DNA of 33,382 bases from Deinococcus phoenicis (GTDB taxonomy: Bacteria; Deinococcota; Deinococci; Deinococcales; Deinococcaceae): contig NZ_JHAC01000030.1 of NCBI RefSeq assembly GCF_000599865.1, positions 1-33,382 of the forward strand. The letters run 5' to 3'. This document shows positions 9,610-19,784 of this stretch, one piece after another; the first letter of the stretch is position 1, and each line of letters begins with the position of its first letter. The notes beneath the pieces were generated by a model. The model searched no databases and was not told the DNA's origin. It saw only the letters and a program-made list of their open reading frames with translations. A program made the translations under genes and the position numbers.

Positions 9610-10089
9610 CTATCCGCCGATGCTCTTGACCGTGTACTGCGCCCGGCGTGACCCCAGGTCCACCTCGAAGGACTCGCCCACGCGCCGCCCCAGCAGCGCC
9701 TTGCCGACGGGACTGTCCTCGCTGACCTGAGTCTCGCCTTCCGCGAGGGCGTCCACCTCGACGGCGCTGACGAGCTGAACCCGCAGTTCCCGGTCATGCC
9801 CGGTGTCCTGGAGGACCACGACGGACCCCAGGCTGACTTCCGCGCTGCCGCCCCGGGGTTCCTCCACGATCACGGCGCGGGCCAGCACGTCCTCCAGTTC
9901 CAGGATGCGCGCGTCCATGCCCGGCAGGTCGAACTGGGCGGCCTGGAGGTTGCGATCTTCGAGGTCGAGGGCGTCGTCCAGCGTGACCGACAGGCTCCTG
10001 AGGGCGTCCTCGCGGCGCTGGCGTTCCTTCTGGAGCGTCTCCTCCAGGCGCTGGTGACCTTCTGCCGTCATCTGAAGTTCTTCTGCCAT
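9610..10089 (-). CDS. gfh1: Gre-family RNA polymerase secondary-channel factor, Gfh1-like
   Basis: A 159-residue Gre-fold protein with an N-terminal coiled-coil (about 1-75) and a C-terminal FKBP-like domain (about 80-159). It resembles Thermus Gfh1 more than GreA: '[14 protein letters not shown]' at 64-77 and '[13 protein letters not shown]' at 126-138 match segments I recall from Gfh1. The coiled-coil tip is an acidic cluster (Asp38, Asp39, Asp42, Glu44, Asp45) rather than GreA's paired Asp/Glu. Gfh1 inserts into the RNA polymerase secondary channel and inhibits catalysis, whereas GreA promotes transcript cleavage. The start at 10089 is fixed by GGAGGAG about 7 bases upstream. A longer in-frame extension lacks support. 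GreA/GreB activity remains possible. Confidence 0.82.
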   Translation of the reverse strand: MAEELQMTAEGHQRLEETLQKERQRREDALRSLSVTLDDALDLEDRNLQAAQFDLPGMDARILELEDVLARAVIVEEPRGGSAEVSLGSVVVLQDTGHDRELRVQLVSAVEVDALAEGETQVSEDSPVGKALLGRRVGESFEVDLGSRRAQYTVKSIGG

Positions 10090-10133
10090 CTGCCACTCCT
10101 CCCGTGGGGACCTGCACCCCCACCTGCCTCCCC

Positions 10134-10139
10134 ATGATA
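10134..10139 (-). promoter_or_regulatory. Possible TATCAT -10 box for the gfh1-like gene
   Basis: On the minus strand TATCAT lies 44 bases before the ATG, giving a normal 5' leader that contains the strong GGAGGAG site. This gene therefore looks non-leaderless. Confidence 0.35.
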
Positions 10140-10298
10140 GGCGGCCCCGGGGGCGCGGCCAGAGCCGGAACCTTCGGCCAGCCGTCACGACTTGCCCAAG
10201 ATTTCTTTATCCAGCCGCCAGGACGAACCTCGCGCCGCACTCTAAGTTGGGGTGGGTTACCGGGGCCGGAAAGAGGCAGGTGGCTCAGGAGGAACACC

Positions 10299-10877
10299 AT
10301 GACGCACAGAAAAGACCCCGCCGGCGGCGCGGGCCGGAACGGCGGCACCACGCCGGACGAGACCAGGCCAGACACGCAGACCACCCGCGATGACGGTCCG
10401 CTGACGCAGGATTACTCGCTGCCGGAGGACAACGACCCGGCCAACCAGGACGACCAGGCCAACGCCGCCGCCGTCCACGCCGCCCGCGACGAGGAGCACG
10501 ACGACCTCCAGGTCAGCGGCGACGTGACCGGGGGCCGCCCCCGGACGGGGAGTGACGCGCTGGCGGGGGCCGGGGTCGTCTTCGACGACGGCATCGAGCC
10601 TTCCCTGCGGACCGAGATGCTGGACAACGCCGCCGCTTACATGGACGACACGCCGCCCGCCCGCGTGAACGACGAGCCGGGCTTCGACGACGGCGTTCCC
10701 AACAGCTTCTCGGACTTCAGTGTGATCACGCCCGAGAATCCCGGCGGGACCACCCGCCTGGCCGACCCCAGCAATGACGCGGGCGGGGAGGTCAAAGGCC
10801 CCCGGATAGGCGGCTCGGGCGGCATCGACGGCGGCCCCCCCCGGACCACGCCCCTGCCCGGCACCGACGAGGAGTAG
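10299..10877 (+). CDS. Highly acidic, low-complexity (disordered) protein of unknown function
   Basis: I do not recognise a named family. The 192-residue protein is very rich in Asp, Gly, Pro and Thr, has no signal peptide or membrane span, and has few hydrophobic residues, so it is probably intrinsically disordered and cytosolic. Three motifs recur as short acidic-aromatic blocks: 'T-Q-D-Y-S-L-P-E', 'G-V-V-F-D-D-G-I-E-P-S-L-R' and 'D-E-P-G-F-D-D-G-V-P-N'. It is a real gene: a consensus AGGAGG stands 6 bases before the ATG, codon use is that of coding DNA, and a strong terminator follows. The start at 10299 replaces a longer open frame that runs through the gfh1 promoter region. The strong ribosome binding site suggests high expression. 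Confidence 0.75.
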   Translation: MTHRKDPAGGAGRNGGTTPDETRPDTQTTRDDGPLTQDYSLPEDNDPANQDDQANAAAVHAARDEEHDDLQVSGDVTGGRPRTGSDALAGAGVVFDDGIEPSLRTEMLDNAAAYMDDTPPARVNDEPGFDDGVPNSFSDFSVITPENPGGTTRLADPSNDAGGEVKGPRIGGSGGIDGGPPRTTPLPGTDEE

Positions 10878-10890
10878 CCCCTGTGGCCCA

Positions 10891-10934
10891 GGAAGAAAGC
10901 CCCGGACTGATCCTCCGGGGCTTCTTCCTGTTTT
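10891..10934. terminator. Strong bidirectional rho-independent terminator
   Basis: A 15-bp stem (left arm 10891-10906 with one bulged A, right arm 10914-10928) has a 7-base loop. TTTT at 10931-10934 follows on the plus strand. On the minus strand the arm ends in a TTTCTTCC tract, so it can also end mglA transcription. Confidence 0.9.
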
Positions 10935-10944
10935 CGCGGCGGCT

Positions 10945-11535
<591 letters not shown>

Positions 11536-11558
11536 GGGTTCCCTCCTTCGGTCGGCCC

Positions 11559-12044
<486 letters not shown>

Positions 12045-12053
12045 GTCCCCGGA

Positions 12054-12059
12054 AGTATA
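12054..12059 (-). promoter_or_regulatory. TATACT -10 box for mglB-mglA
   Basis: TATACT on the minus strand ends 9 bases before the mglB ATG. A weak TTGCCG -35 candidate is at 12075-12080 (15-base spacing). Confidence 0.55.
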
Positions 12060-12099
12060 GGAGCGGTGTTCACACGGCAATCTGACAACGGGGGGAGCG

Positions 12100-12125
12100 C
12101 CGCGCGGCCCTCACCCGCCGCGCGG
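12100..12125. repeat. Inverted repeat in the mglB / glycosidase divergent promoter region
   Basis: CCGCGCGGC (12100-12108) and GCCGCGCGG (12117-12125) form a perfect 9-bp inverted repeat with an 8-base centre. It lies between the two divergent -10 boxes and ends 11 bases upstream of the TAGACT box. It could be an operator or simply a GC-rich hairpin. Confidence 0.45.
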
Positions 12126-12136
12126 CGGAGGCGGGG

Positions 12137-12142
12137 TAGACT
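12137..12142 (+). promoter_or_regulatory. TAGACT -10 box for the phosphodiester glycosidase gene
   Basis: TAGACT, 7-base spacer, GTG at 12150. It supports that GTG as the start. Confidence 0.5.
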
Positions 12143-12149
12143 CCCGCCC

Positions 12150-14024
<1,875 letters not shown>

Positions 14025-14052
14025 GGTCGCGGGGCCGCCTCCCCGGCCGACC

Positions 14053-14595
<543 letters not shown>

Positions 14596-14602
14596 GCCCC
14601 TC

Positions 14603-14608
14603 AGGGTA
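14603..14608 (-). promoter_or_regulatory. TACCCT -10 box for the DnaQ-like gene
   Basis: TACCCT on the minus strand, 7-base spacer, GTG at 14595. Confidence 0.5.
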
Positions 14609-14623
14609 GCGCGTCGGGCGAGG

Positions 14624-14660
14624 GGGAGGAGAAGCCGTCCCCCCGTGCGGCTCCCCTCCC
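14624..14660 (-). terminator. Terminator hairpin of the gntK-uvsE-reductase operon
   Basis: GGGAGGAGAAGCCG (14624-14637) and CGGCTCCCCTCCC (14648-14660) form a 12-13 bp imperfect stem starting 3 bases after the reductase stop. The T-content after it is low. Confidence 0.6.
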
Positions 14661-14662
14661 GG

Positions 14663-15232
14663 TCAGTCTGCGCGGCGGGGCGTCTGCCGCACCTGCGCGG
14701 CGAGGGTCCTCAGAACGCCGGCCAGTTGTTCACGGATGGCCGGATCGGCAATCAGGCCATCCGGGCCGACGCTCGGGCGCACCACGGGAAGCCGCACACA
14801 CGCCGCCTCGACGATGTTCACGCCCGTGTAACCGAGCACCTTCCGCAGCGAGGCATGGGCATCTGCGGCACCGGTCGGGGAATGAAGCCCTGAGGCGTTG
14901 ATCCAGGCGGCGGGCATCCCGTAGGTTTCCCCGCCCCCCACGGTCCAGTCCAGCAGGTTCTTGAACGCCCCCGGAAGCGCCCCCGCATACTCCGGCGTCG
15001 AGAACAGAAGCGCGTCTGCCCGCTGAAGGGCGGCCCGCAAAGCCGCGACGGCAGGATGGAGGGGGGCGTGATCGTCGTCCGGGTTGAAGTGGGGTAGCCC
15101 GCCCAGTCCGGTATAGAGCACGGCCTCCACCCCCTGCGGCGCTCCGGCCTGCGCAGTTTGCAGCAGCGCGGTATTCGTCGAGCCAGCCCGCAGACTTCCC
15201 GAGATCATCAAAAGGCTTACCGTGCCCGTCAC
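14663..15232 (-). CDS. NAD(P)H-dependent FMN reductase family protein
   Basis: A 189-residue flavodoxin-like oxidoreductase. The FMN phosphate loop is '[10 protein letters not shown]' at 11-20. The family signature '[18 protein letters not shown]' lies in the middle of the protein. Members reduce FMN, quinones or chromate with NAD(P)H, and the physiological substrate is unknown here. GTG at 15232 is chosen because GGGAGG stands 9 bases before it. An in-frame GTG at 15253 would begin 1 base after the uvsE stop but lacks a ribosome binding site. It is the last gene of an operon with gntK and uvsE. Confidence 0.88.
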   Translation of the reverse strand: MTGTVSLLMISGSLRAGSTNTALLQTAQAGAPQGVEAVLYTGLGGLPHFNPDDDHAPLHPAVAALRAALQRADALLFSTPEYAGALPGAFKNLLDWTVGGGETYGMPAAWINASGLHSPTGAADAHASLRKVLGYTGVNIVEAACVRLPVVRPSVGPDGLIADPAIREQLAGVLRTLAAQVRQTPRRAD

Positions 15233-15254
15233 CTTGTCCAGCCTCCCGCGCACC

Positions 15255-16145
15255 CTAGCGCCCGCACGCCATTAAGGCCGCGACCGCTTCTTCCTTGCCT
15301 TTGGCCTCCACCTCGATCCAGGGGACATCGGCATAGGCGCCCGGCAACTGGGTGATGAGCTGGCTGTGGCGGCGGTCCTGCGGCCCCTCCAGACCGTTGG
15401 AGAGGTGGACCACCTGCCACTCGGGGGGCTGCCAGGTGCGGCGAGCGGCCAGGACCCATTCCCGCACACTGGGGTCTTCCTGATCCGCCAACTTCTCGCG
15501 GACGACGTGGTGGTGCGCGTCGAACACCAGCGGCGTGCCAGTGGCCTCGCAGACGGGCAACAGGTCGGCGGGGCCGTAGGCACGCTCGTCGTTTTCCAGG
15601 CCCAGCCTCTGGCGGGCGGCATCCGGCAGGTCGGGAATCAGGGCGGCGAGTTCGGCGGCGCGGCCTCCCTTGCCGCCGTGCAGCAGCAGCAGATTCCAGG
15701 GTGTCCGTTCAAAGCCGAAGCGGTCGAGCGTGTCGGCGTGCGCGCCGAGTGCGCGGACACTGGAGCGGCGCACCTCTGGGCGCTCACTGTTCAGCACGAT
15801 GAACTGCTCGGGGTGCATCAACACGCGAATCCCGGCGTCGCGGAACGCCTGCCCGGCGGCCCACATCTGCGGAGCGAGGCTGTCCAGCACGGCCCGCCCC
15901 GTGTCGTCCCCTTCCAGATCGAACATCGGAAAGAGGCTGGAACTCAGGCGATAAAGCCGGATGCCGCGCGCGGCGCAGAAGGCGGCGGCTCCCCCGACGC
16001 GGGCGATGTTGTCGGCGTAGAGGTCGAGCAGCTTCGCTTCCCGCCCGGAGGGAGACAGCGCCCGGTAGCGGGTCAGCGTGACGGTGCGGAAGCGGACCTC
16101 GGGGCCGACGGTCAGGCAGACCAGGCCGTAGGCAGGCGGGGTCAC
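15255..16145 (-). CDS. uvsE: UV damage endonuclease
   Basis: UvsE nicks DNA 5' to UV photoproducts (pyrimidine dimers, 6-4 products) and starts an alternative excision repair path that backs up UvrABC in Deinococcus. The protein has 296 residues. It keeps long blocks I recall from D. radiodurans UvsE, including '[15 protein letters not shown]', '[10 protein letters not shown]', '[12 protein letters not shown]', 'L-L-L-H-G-G-K-G-G', 'L-E-N-D-E-R-A-Y', 'F-D-A-H-H-H-V-V' and '[10 protein letters not shown]'. The His, Glu and Asp residues in these are the TIM-barrel metal ligands. The GTG start overlaps the gntK stop by 4 bases (GTGA). The very long open frame running to 17666 is not a gene. Confidence 0.97.
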   Translation of the reverse strand: MTPPAYGLVCLTVGPEVRFRTVTLTRYRALSPSGREAKLLDLYADNIARVGGAAAFCAARGIRLYRLSSSLFPMFDLEGDDTGRAVLDSLAPQMWAAGQAFRDAGIRVLMHPEQFIVLNSERPEVRRSSVRALGAHADTLDRFGFERTPWNLLLLHGGKGGRAAELAALIPDLPDAARQRLGLENDERAYGPADLLPVCEATGTPLVFDAHHHVVREKLADQEDPSVREWVLAARRTWQPPEWQVVHLSNGLEGPQDRRHSQLITQLPGAYADVPWIEVEAKGKEEAVAALMACGR

Positions 16146-16630
16146 GCCGCCCCCAGCGCGGCCAGTGCCCGGCGGGCCAGGTCGGCGGGCGTGTCGGCGG
16201 CGGTCACGTCCAGGGTCAGCACGTCCGCCTCGTCCGGGCCGGGCGGTTCCAGCGTGGCGAACTGCGAGGGCAGCAGCGCCGCGCCCGCGTAGTGCCCGCT
16301 GCGGGCGGCCAGGCGCGCCCGCAGCACGTCTTCCGGCACGTTCAGGAACAGGAAGCGGACGCCCCCGACCCGCAGGGCGTCCCGGTAAGCGCGGCGCAGG
16401 GCCGAGCAGGCCAGCACCACGTCCGGCCGGGCCAGCAGTTCCCCACGCAACCGCGCCAGCCAGGGCGCGCGGTCGGCATCGGTCAGACCCACACCGGCGG
16501 CCATCTGCGCGCGGGCCTGGGGCGTGTGAACATCGTCCGCGTCCAGGAAGGGAGAGCCCAGCCGCCGCGCCAGCGCCTGCCCCAGCACCGTCTTGCCGCT
16601 GCCGGTCACGCCCATCATCACCAGCCTCAT
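16142..16630 (-). CDS. gntK: Gluconokinase (carbohydrate kinase, GntK family)
   Basis: A 162-residue P-loop kinase that phosphorylates gluconate to 6-phosphogluconate for the pentose phosphate or Entner-Doudoroff route. The P-loop 'GVTGSGKT' is at 7-14, followed by '[31 protein letters not shown]', the diagnostic GntK substrate segment. '[13 protein letters not shown]' and 'A-R-S-G-H-Y' follow. The ATG at 16630 gives a normal length. The longer open frame overlaps the divergent gene at 16701. The stop overlaps uvsE, so a sugar kinase and a DNA-repair enzyme share a transcript. Confidence 0.93.
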   Translation of the reverse strand: MRLVMMGVTGSGKTVLGQALARRLGSPFLDADDVHTPQARAQMAAGVGLTDADRAPWLARLRGELLARPDVVLACSALRRAYRDALRVGGVRFLFLNVPEDVLRARLAARSGHYAGAALLPSQFATLEPPGPDEADVLTLDVTAADTPADLARRALAALGAA

Positions 16631-16689
16631 GCGGCCAGTCTGCCGCAGGGCCGGCGCGGGAACCGTGGGAAGGCGCGAAGTTCCCGACG

Positions 16690-16695
16690 TATCGT
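16690..16695 (+). promoter_or_regulatory. TATCGT -10 box for the OCD-family gene
   Basis: TATCGT, 5-base spacer, ATG at 16701, divergent from gntK. Confidence 0.45.
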
Positions 16696-16700
16696 GACCC

Positions 16701-17600
16701 ATGACCCTGCCCCACCTGCGGCTGCACAGTGCCGAGCAGACGGCCCGCCTGCTGCCCTACCCGGCCCTGGTGGACGCCCTGCGCGCCGCCTGCCTGGAGG
16801 CCGCACGCGGCGAGATCCGCAGCCCGGACCGGCTGGCCCTGCCGCTGGCGGACGGCGGGGTGATGCTGTCCATGCCTGCCGCCGCGCCGGACATCGCCTC
16901 GCACAAGCTGGTGAACGTCTGCCCGGCCAACCGCGAACGGGGGTGGCCCACCATTCAGGGTCAGGTGACGGCCTACGACGCGGCGACGGGCGCGCCCCTC
17001 TTCCTGCTGGACGGTCCCACCGTGACCGCGCGGCGCACGGCGGCGGTGAGCGTCCTGGGGATTCAGACCCTCTTGGGCACGCCTCGGAACGTGCTCCTGA
17101 TCGGCACGGGGACACAGGCGGAAGCGCACGCCCAGGCCCTGGCCGCCGTCTTTCCGGAAACCCGCATAGGGGTCAAAGGCTCCCGGCGGGAAAGCGCCGC
17201 CGCTTTTTGTGAGCGCGTCGGCGGCGGCCTCTTCCCCACCCACGAGGTGCCGGAGGGTGCCGAGGTGGTGATCACGGCCACCACCAGCCGGACGCCCGTC
17301 TATGCGCTTCCGGCCCGCCCCGGTCGGCTGTTGGTGGCGGTGGGGGCCTTCACGCCGGACGCCGCCGAGATCGCCCCGGACACCGTGCGCGGCAGCCGCG
17401 TCTATGTGGACGACCCGGCGGGCGCACGGCACGAGGCGGGCGACCTGCTCCAGGCGGGCGTGGACTGGGCCGGGGTGCAGGCCCTGGCCGACGCGCTGGT
17501 CACGCCGCCGTCCGCCGGGGCAGCCCTGCTGTTCAAGACGGTGGGCTGCGCCGCCTGGGACCTCGCCGCCTGCCGGGTGGCGCGGGAGAGGCTGGGCTGA
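16701..17600 (+). CDS. Ornithine cyclodeaminase / mu-crystallin family oxidoreductase
   Basis: A 299-residue NAD(P)-dependent enzyme. The N-terminal part has '[10 protein letters not shown]', the substrate-side Lys of the family, and '[14 protein letters not shown]'. A Rossmann motif '[12 protein letters not shown]' follows near residue 133, and then '[11 protein letters not shown]' and 'V-G-A-F-T-P'. Family members are ornithine cyclodeaminases, alanine dehydrogenases or delta1-pyrroline-2-carboxylate reductases. The short length and 'L-S-M-P-A' rather than the ornithine-type motif favour the reductase branch, but this is inference. The gene is monocistronic and converges on the DAHP synthase gene with only 4 bases between stops. 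Confidence 0.88.
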   Translation: MTLPHLRLHSAEQTARLLPYPALVDALRAACLEAARGEIRSPDRLALPLADGGVMLSMPAAAPDIASHKLVNVCPANRERGWPTIQGQVTAYDAATGAPLFLLDGPTVTARRTAAVSVLGIQTLLGTPRNVLLIGTGTQAEAHAQALAAVFPETRIGVKGSRRESAAAFCERVGGGLFPTHEVPEGAEVVITATTSRTPVYALPARPGRLLVAVGAFTPDAAEIAPDTVRGSRVYVDDPAGARHEAGDLLQAGVDWAGVQALADALVTPPSAGAALLFKTVGCAAWDLAACRVARERLG

Positions 17601-17604
17601 GCGC

Positions 17605-18678
<1,074 letters not shown>

Positions 18679-18710
18679 GGGCAGGCGCGTCCTCTCGGGA
18701 AAGAATCGGG

Positions 18711-18746
18711 GAAAGAAAAGACCCGGAAGGCAACTTCTCCTCCGGG
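18711..18746 (-). terminator. Attenuator terminator in the DAHP synthase leader
   Basis: On the minus strand CCCGGAGG (18746-18739) pairs with CC-TCCGGG (18730-18722, one bulged T). It is followed by the T-rich tract TCTTTTCTTTC (18721-18711). It lies between the leader peptide stop and the structural gene start, 33 bases before the ATG. Its left arm can alternatively pair with the end of the leader reading frame. Confidence 0.78.
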
Positions 18747-18785
18747 CGGTCCTGGCTGGGGTGGCAGCGTCGGCGTCAGGCCCGG
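18742..18785 (-). promoter_or_regulatory. Candidate antiterminator pairing
   Basis: CCGGGCCTG (minus strand 18785-18777, the last leader codons and stop) can pair with CAGG-(4 bases)-CCCGG (18754-18742). That second element overlaps the left arm of the terminator, so the two structures are mutually exclusive. A ribosome finishing the leader would block it, while one stalled on the aromatic codons would leave it free. Confidence 0.6.
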
Positions 18786-18826
18786 CGGAACCTGAACCAA
18801 TAAAAAAACGCGGCGCTGGGGAACAT
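18776..18826 (-). CDS. Aromatic-rich leader peptide of the DAHP synthase gene
   Basis: A 16-codon reading frame encodes [16 protein letters not shown]: five Phe, one Tyr and one Trp, seven aromatics in 16, with F-F-Y-W-F consecutive at 7-11. It sits 98 bases upstream of a DAHP synthase gene and is followed by a terminator hairpin. The enzyme feeds all three aromatic amino acids, and all three are sensed by the codon run. The ATG is placed exactly 6 bases after a TACACT box, so translation would be leaderless with no Shine-Dalgarno sequence needed. By analogy with trp, phe and other leader peptides, scarce aromatic aminoacyl-tRNA would stall the ribosome and favour read-through. The reading frame and structures are seen directly, while regulation is inference. 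Confidence 0.82.
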   Translation of the reverse strand: MFPSAAFFYWFRFRRA

Positions 18827-18832
18827 GGGCCG

Positions 18833-18838
18833 AGTGTA
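18833..18838 (-). promoter_or_regulatory. TACACT -10 box for the leader peptide/DAHP synthase transcript
   Basis: TACACT on the minus strand, 6-base spacer, leader ATG at 18826. Confidence 0.6.
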
Positions 18839-18925
18839 CGCCTGGCGGGCCGGGGCGGCGGGCGGGGCCGTCTAGCCGTGCCCTCCCTTCCGTTCACGGA
18901 GGGAACCCCCGCGGCCCCCGGCCCG

Positions 18926-18931
18926 TACTCT
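18926..18931 (+). promoter_or_regulatory. TACTCT -10 box for the Ser/Thr/Tyr-rich protein gene
   Basis: TACTCT, 6-base spacer (GAGGGG), ATG at 18938. The GAGGGG is too close to the ATG to act as a Shine-Dalgarno sequence. Confidence 0.55.
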
Positions 18932-18937
18932 GAGGGG

Positions 18938-19606
18938 ATGAAACGCTCTCTCGCCCTGATGCTCACCACCCTCGCGCTGGGGGCGGGTGTGGCCGACGCC
19001 GCCCGCCGCAGCGGTGGGGGATTCGGTGGCAGCCGCAGTTCCGGGGGCTACAGCGCGCCCCGGTCCACCCCGCGCACGACCACGCCCCGTTATACGCCGC
19101 CCCGCAACACCTCCAGCGGCAACAGCTACACCGCGCCGCGCACCTCCACGCCTGCGCGCACGCCCAGCAGCACGCAGCGCAGCACGACCAGCACGGGGGC
19201 GACGAGTGCCGCGAACCGGGCAGCGGCGGCGCGCGTGACGCCCTCGCAGCTCAACAGCTGGAAAAGTGTGAAACTCCCGGCGGGCGTGCCGCGCAGCGCC
19301 ATCACCTACAGCGCCACCAAAAACGCCCAGTACCCCTATCAACTCTCTTCGGGCCGTTACTATCCCTACCCGCAGAGCTACTACCGCAGCCACGGCATCG
19401 GCTCGGACATCCTGAAGTACGCGCTGATCTTCACGGCGGTCAGCAGCGTGGCGAACGCGCTGGACGGCCCGGACGTGATCGTGAATGGCGGAATGCCGGG
19501 AACGGTGGTGACGCAGCAGCGGGGGCCGAACCTGTGGACCTATGTGGGTGTGGCCTTCCTGGCCGCCGCCGCCGGGTGGTTCCTGCTGGGCCGCCGCCGG
19601 GGTTAG
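18938..19606 (+). CDS. Exported Ser/Thr/Pro/Tyr-rich protein with C-terminal membrane anchor, unknown function
   Basis: I do not recognise a named family. The 222-residue protein has a signal peptide (1 to about 22, 'G-V-A-D-A-A') and a low-complexity region (about 23-105) of Ser, Thr, Arg, Pro and Gly with repeated 'T-P-R' and 'T-S-T-P' units. A Tyr-rich segment ('[18 protein letters not shown]') follows near 130-150. A moderately hydrophobic stretch and a final membrane helix ('[17 protein letters not shown]') ending in R-R-R-G complete it. This suggests an envelope protein with an extended outer part and a short charged cytoplasmic tail. The ATG is fixed by the -10 box. It diverges from the DAHP synthase transcript and ends at a strong hairpin. 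Confidence 0.8.
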   Translation: MKRSLALMLTTLALGAGVADAARRSGGGFGGSRSSGGYSAPRSTPRTTTPRYTPPRNTSSGNSYTAPRTSTPARTPSSTQRSTTSTGATSAANRAAAARVTPSQLNSWKSVKLPAGVPRSAITYSATKNAQYPYQLSSGRYYPYPQSYYRSHGIGSDILKYALIFTAVSSVANALDGPDVIVNGGMPGTVVTQQRGPNLWTYVGVAFLAAAAGWFLLGRRRG

Positions 19607-19616
19607 GCCCGCCTCT

Positions 19617-19660
19617 GCGCCCGCCGCCCTGGCCCGCACCCTGGGGCGGCGGGCGCCCTT
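19617..19660 (+). terminator. Strong hairpin after the Ser/Thr/Tyr-rich gene
   Basis: A perfect 13-bp stem (GCGCCCGCCGCCC at 19617-19629, complement at 19644-19656) with a 14-base loop starts 10 bases after the stop. It is followed by CCTTCTGT. Confidence 0.75.
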
Positions 19661-19784
19661 CTGTCGGCCGGAGGGGGACGGTCCAGGTTCATCCGTGAAG
19701 ACCTCACGCCCCCCTGCGGGCCGGGACGTGGTGTCATGAGGTGATGATGACGAGACGGCTGACCCACCGAACAGGACGCGGGCC

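Noticed and set aside
15233..15253. GTG 15253 as the start of the FMN reductase
   Set aside because: No ribosome site precedes it, while GGGAGG stands at the right distance from GTG 15232, which also gives the normal N-terminus of the family.
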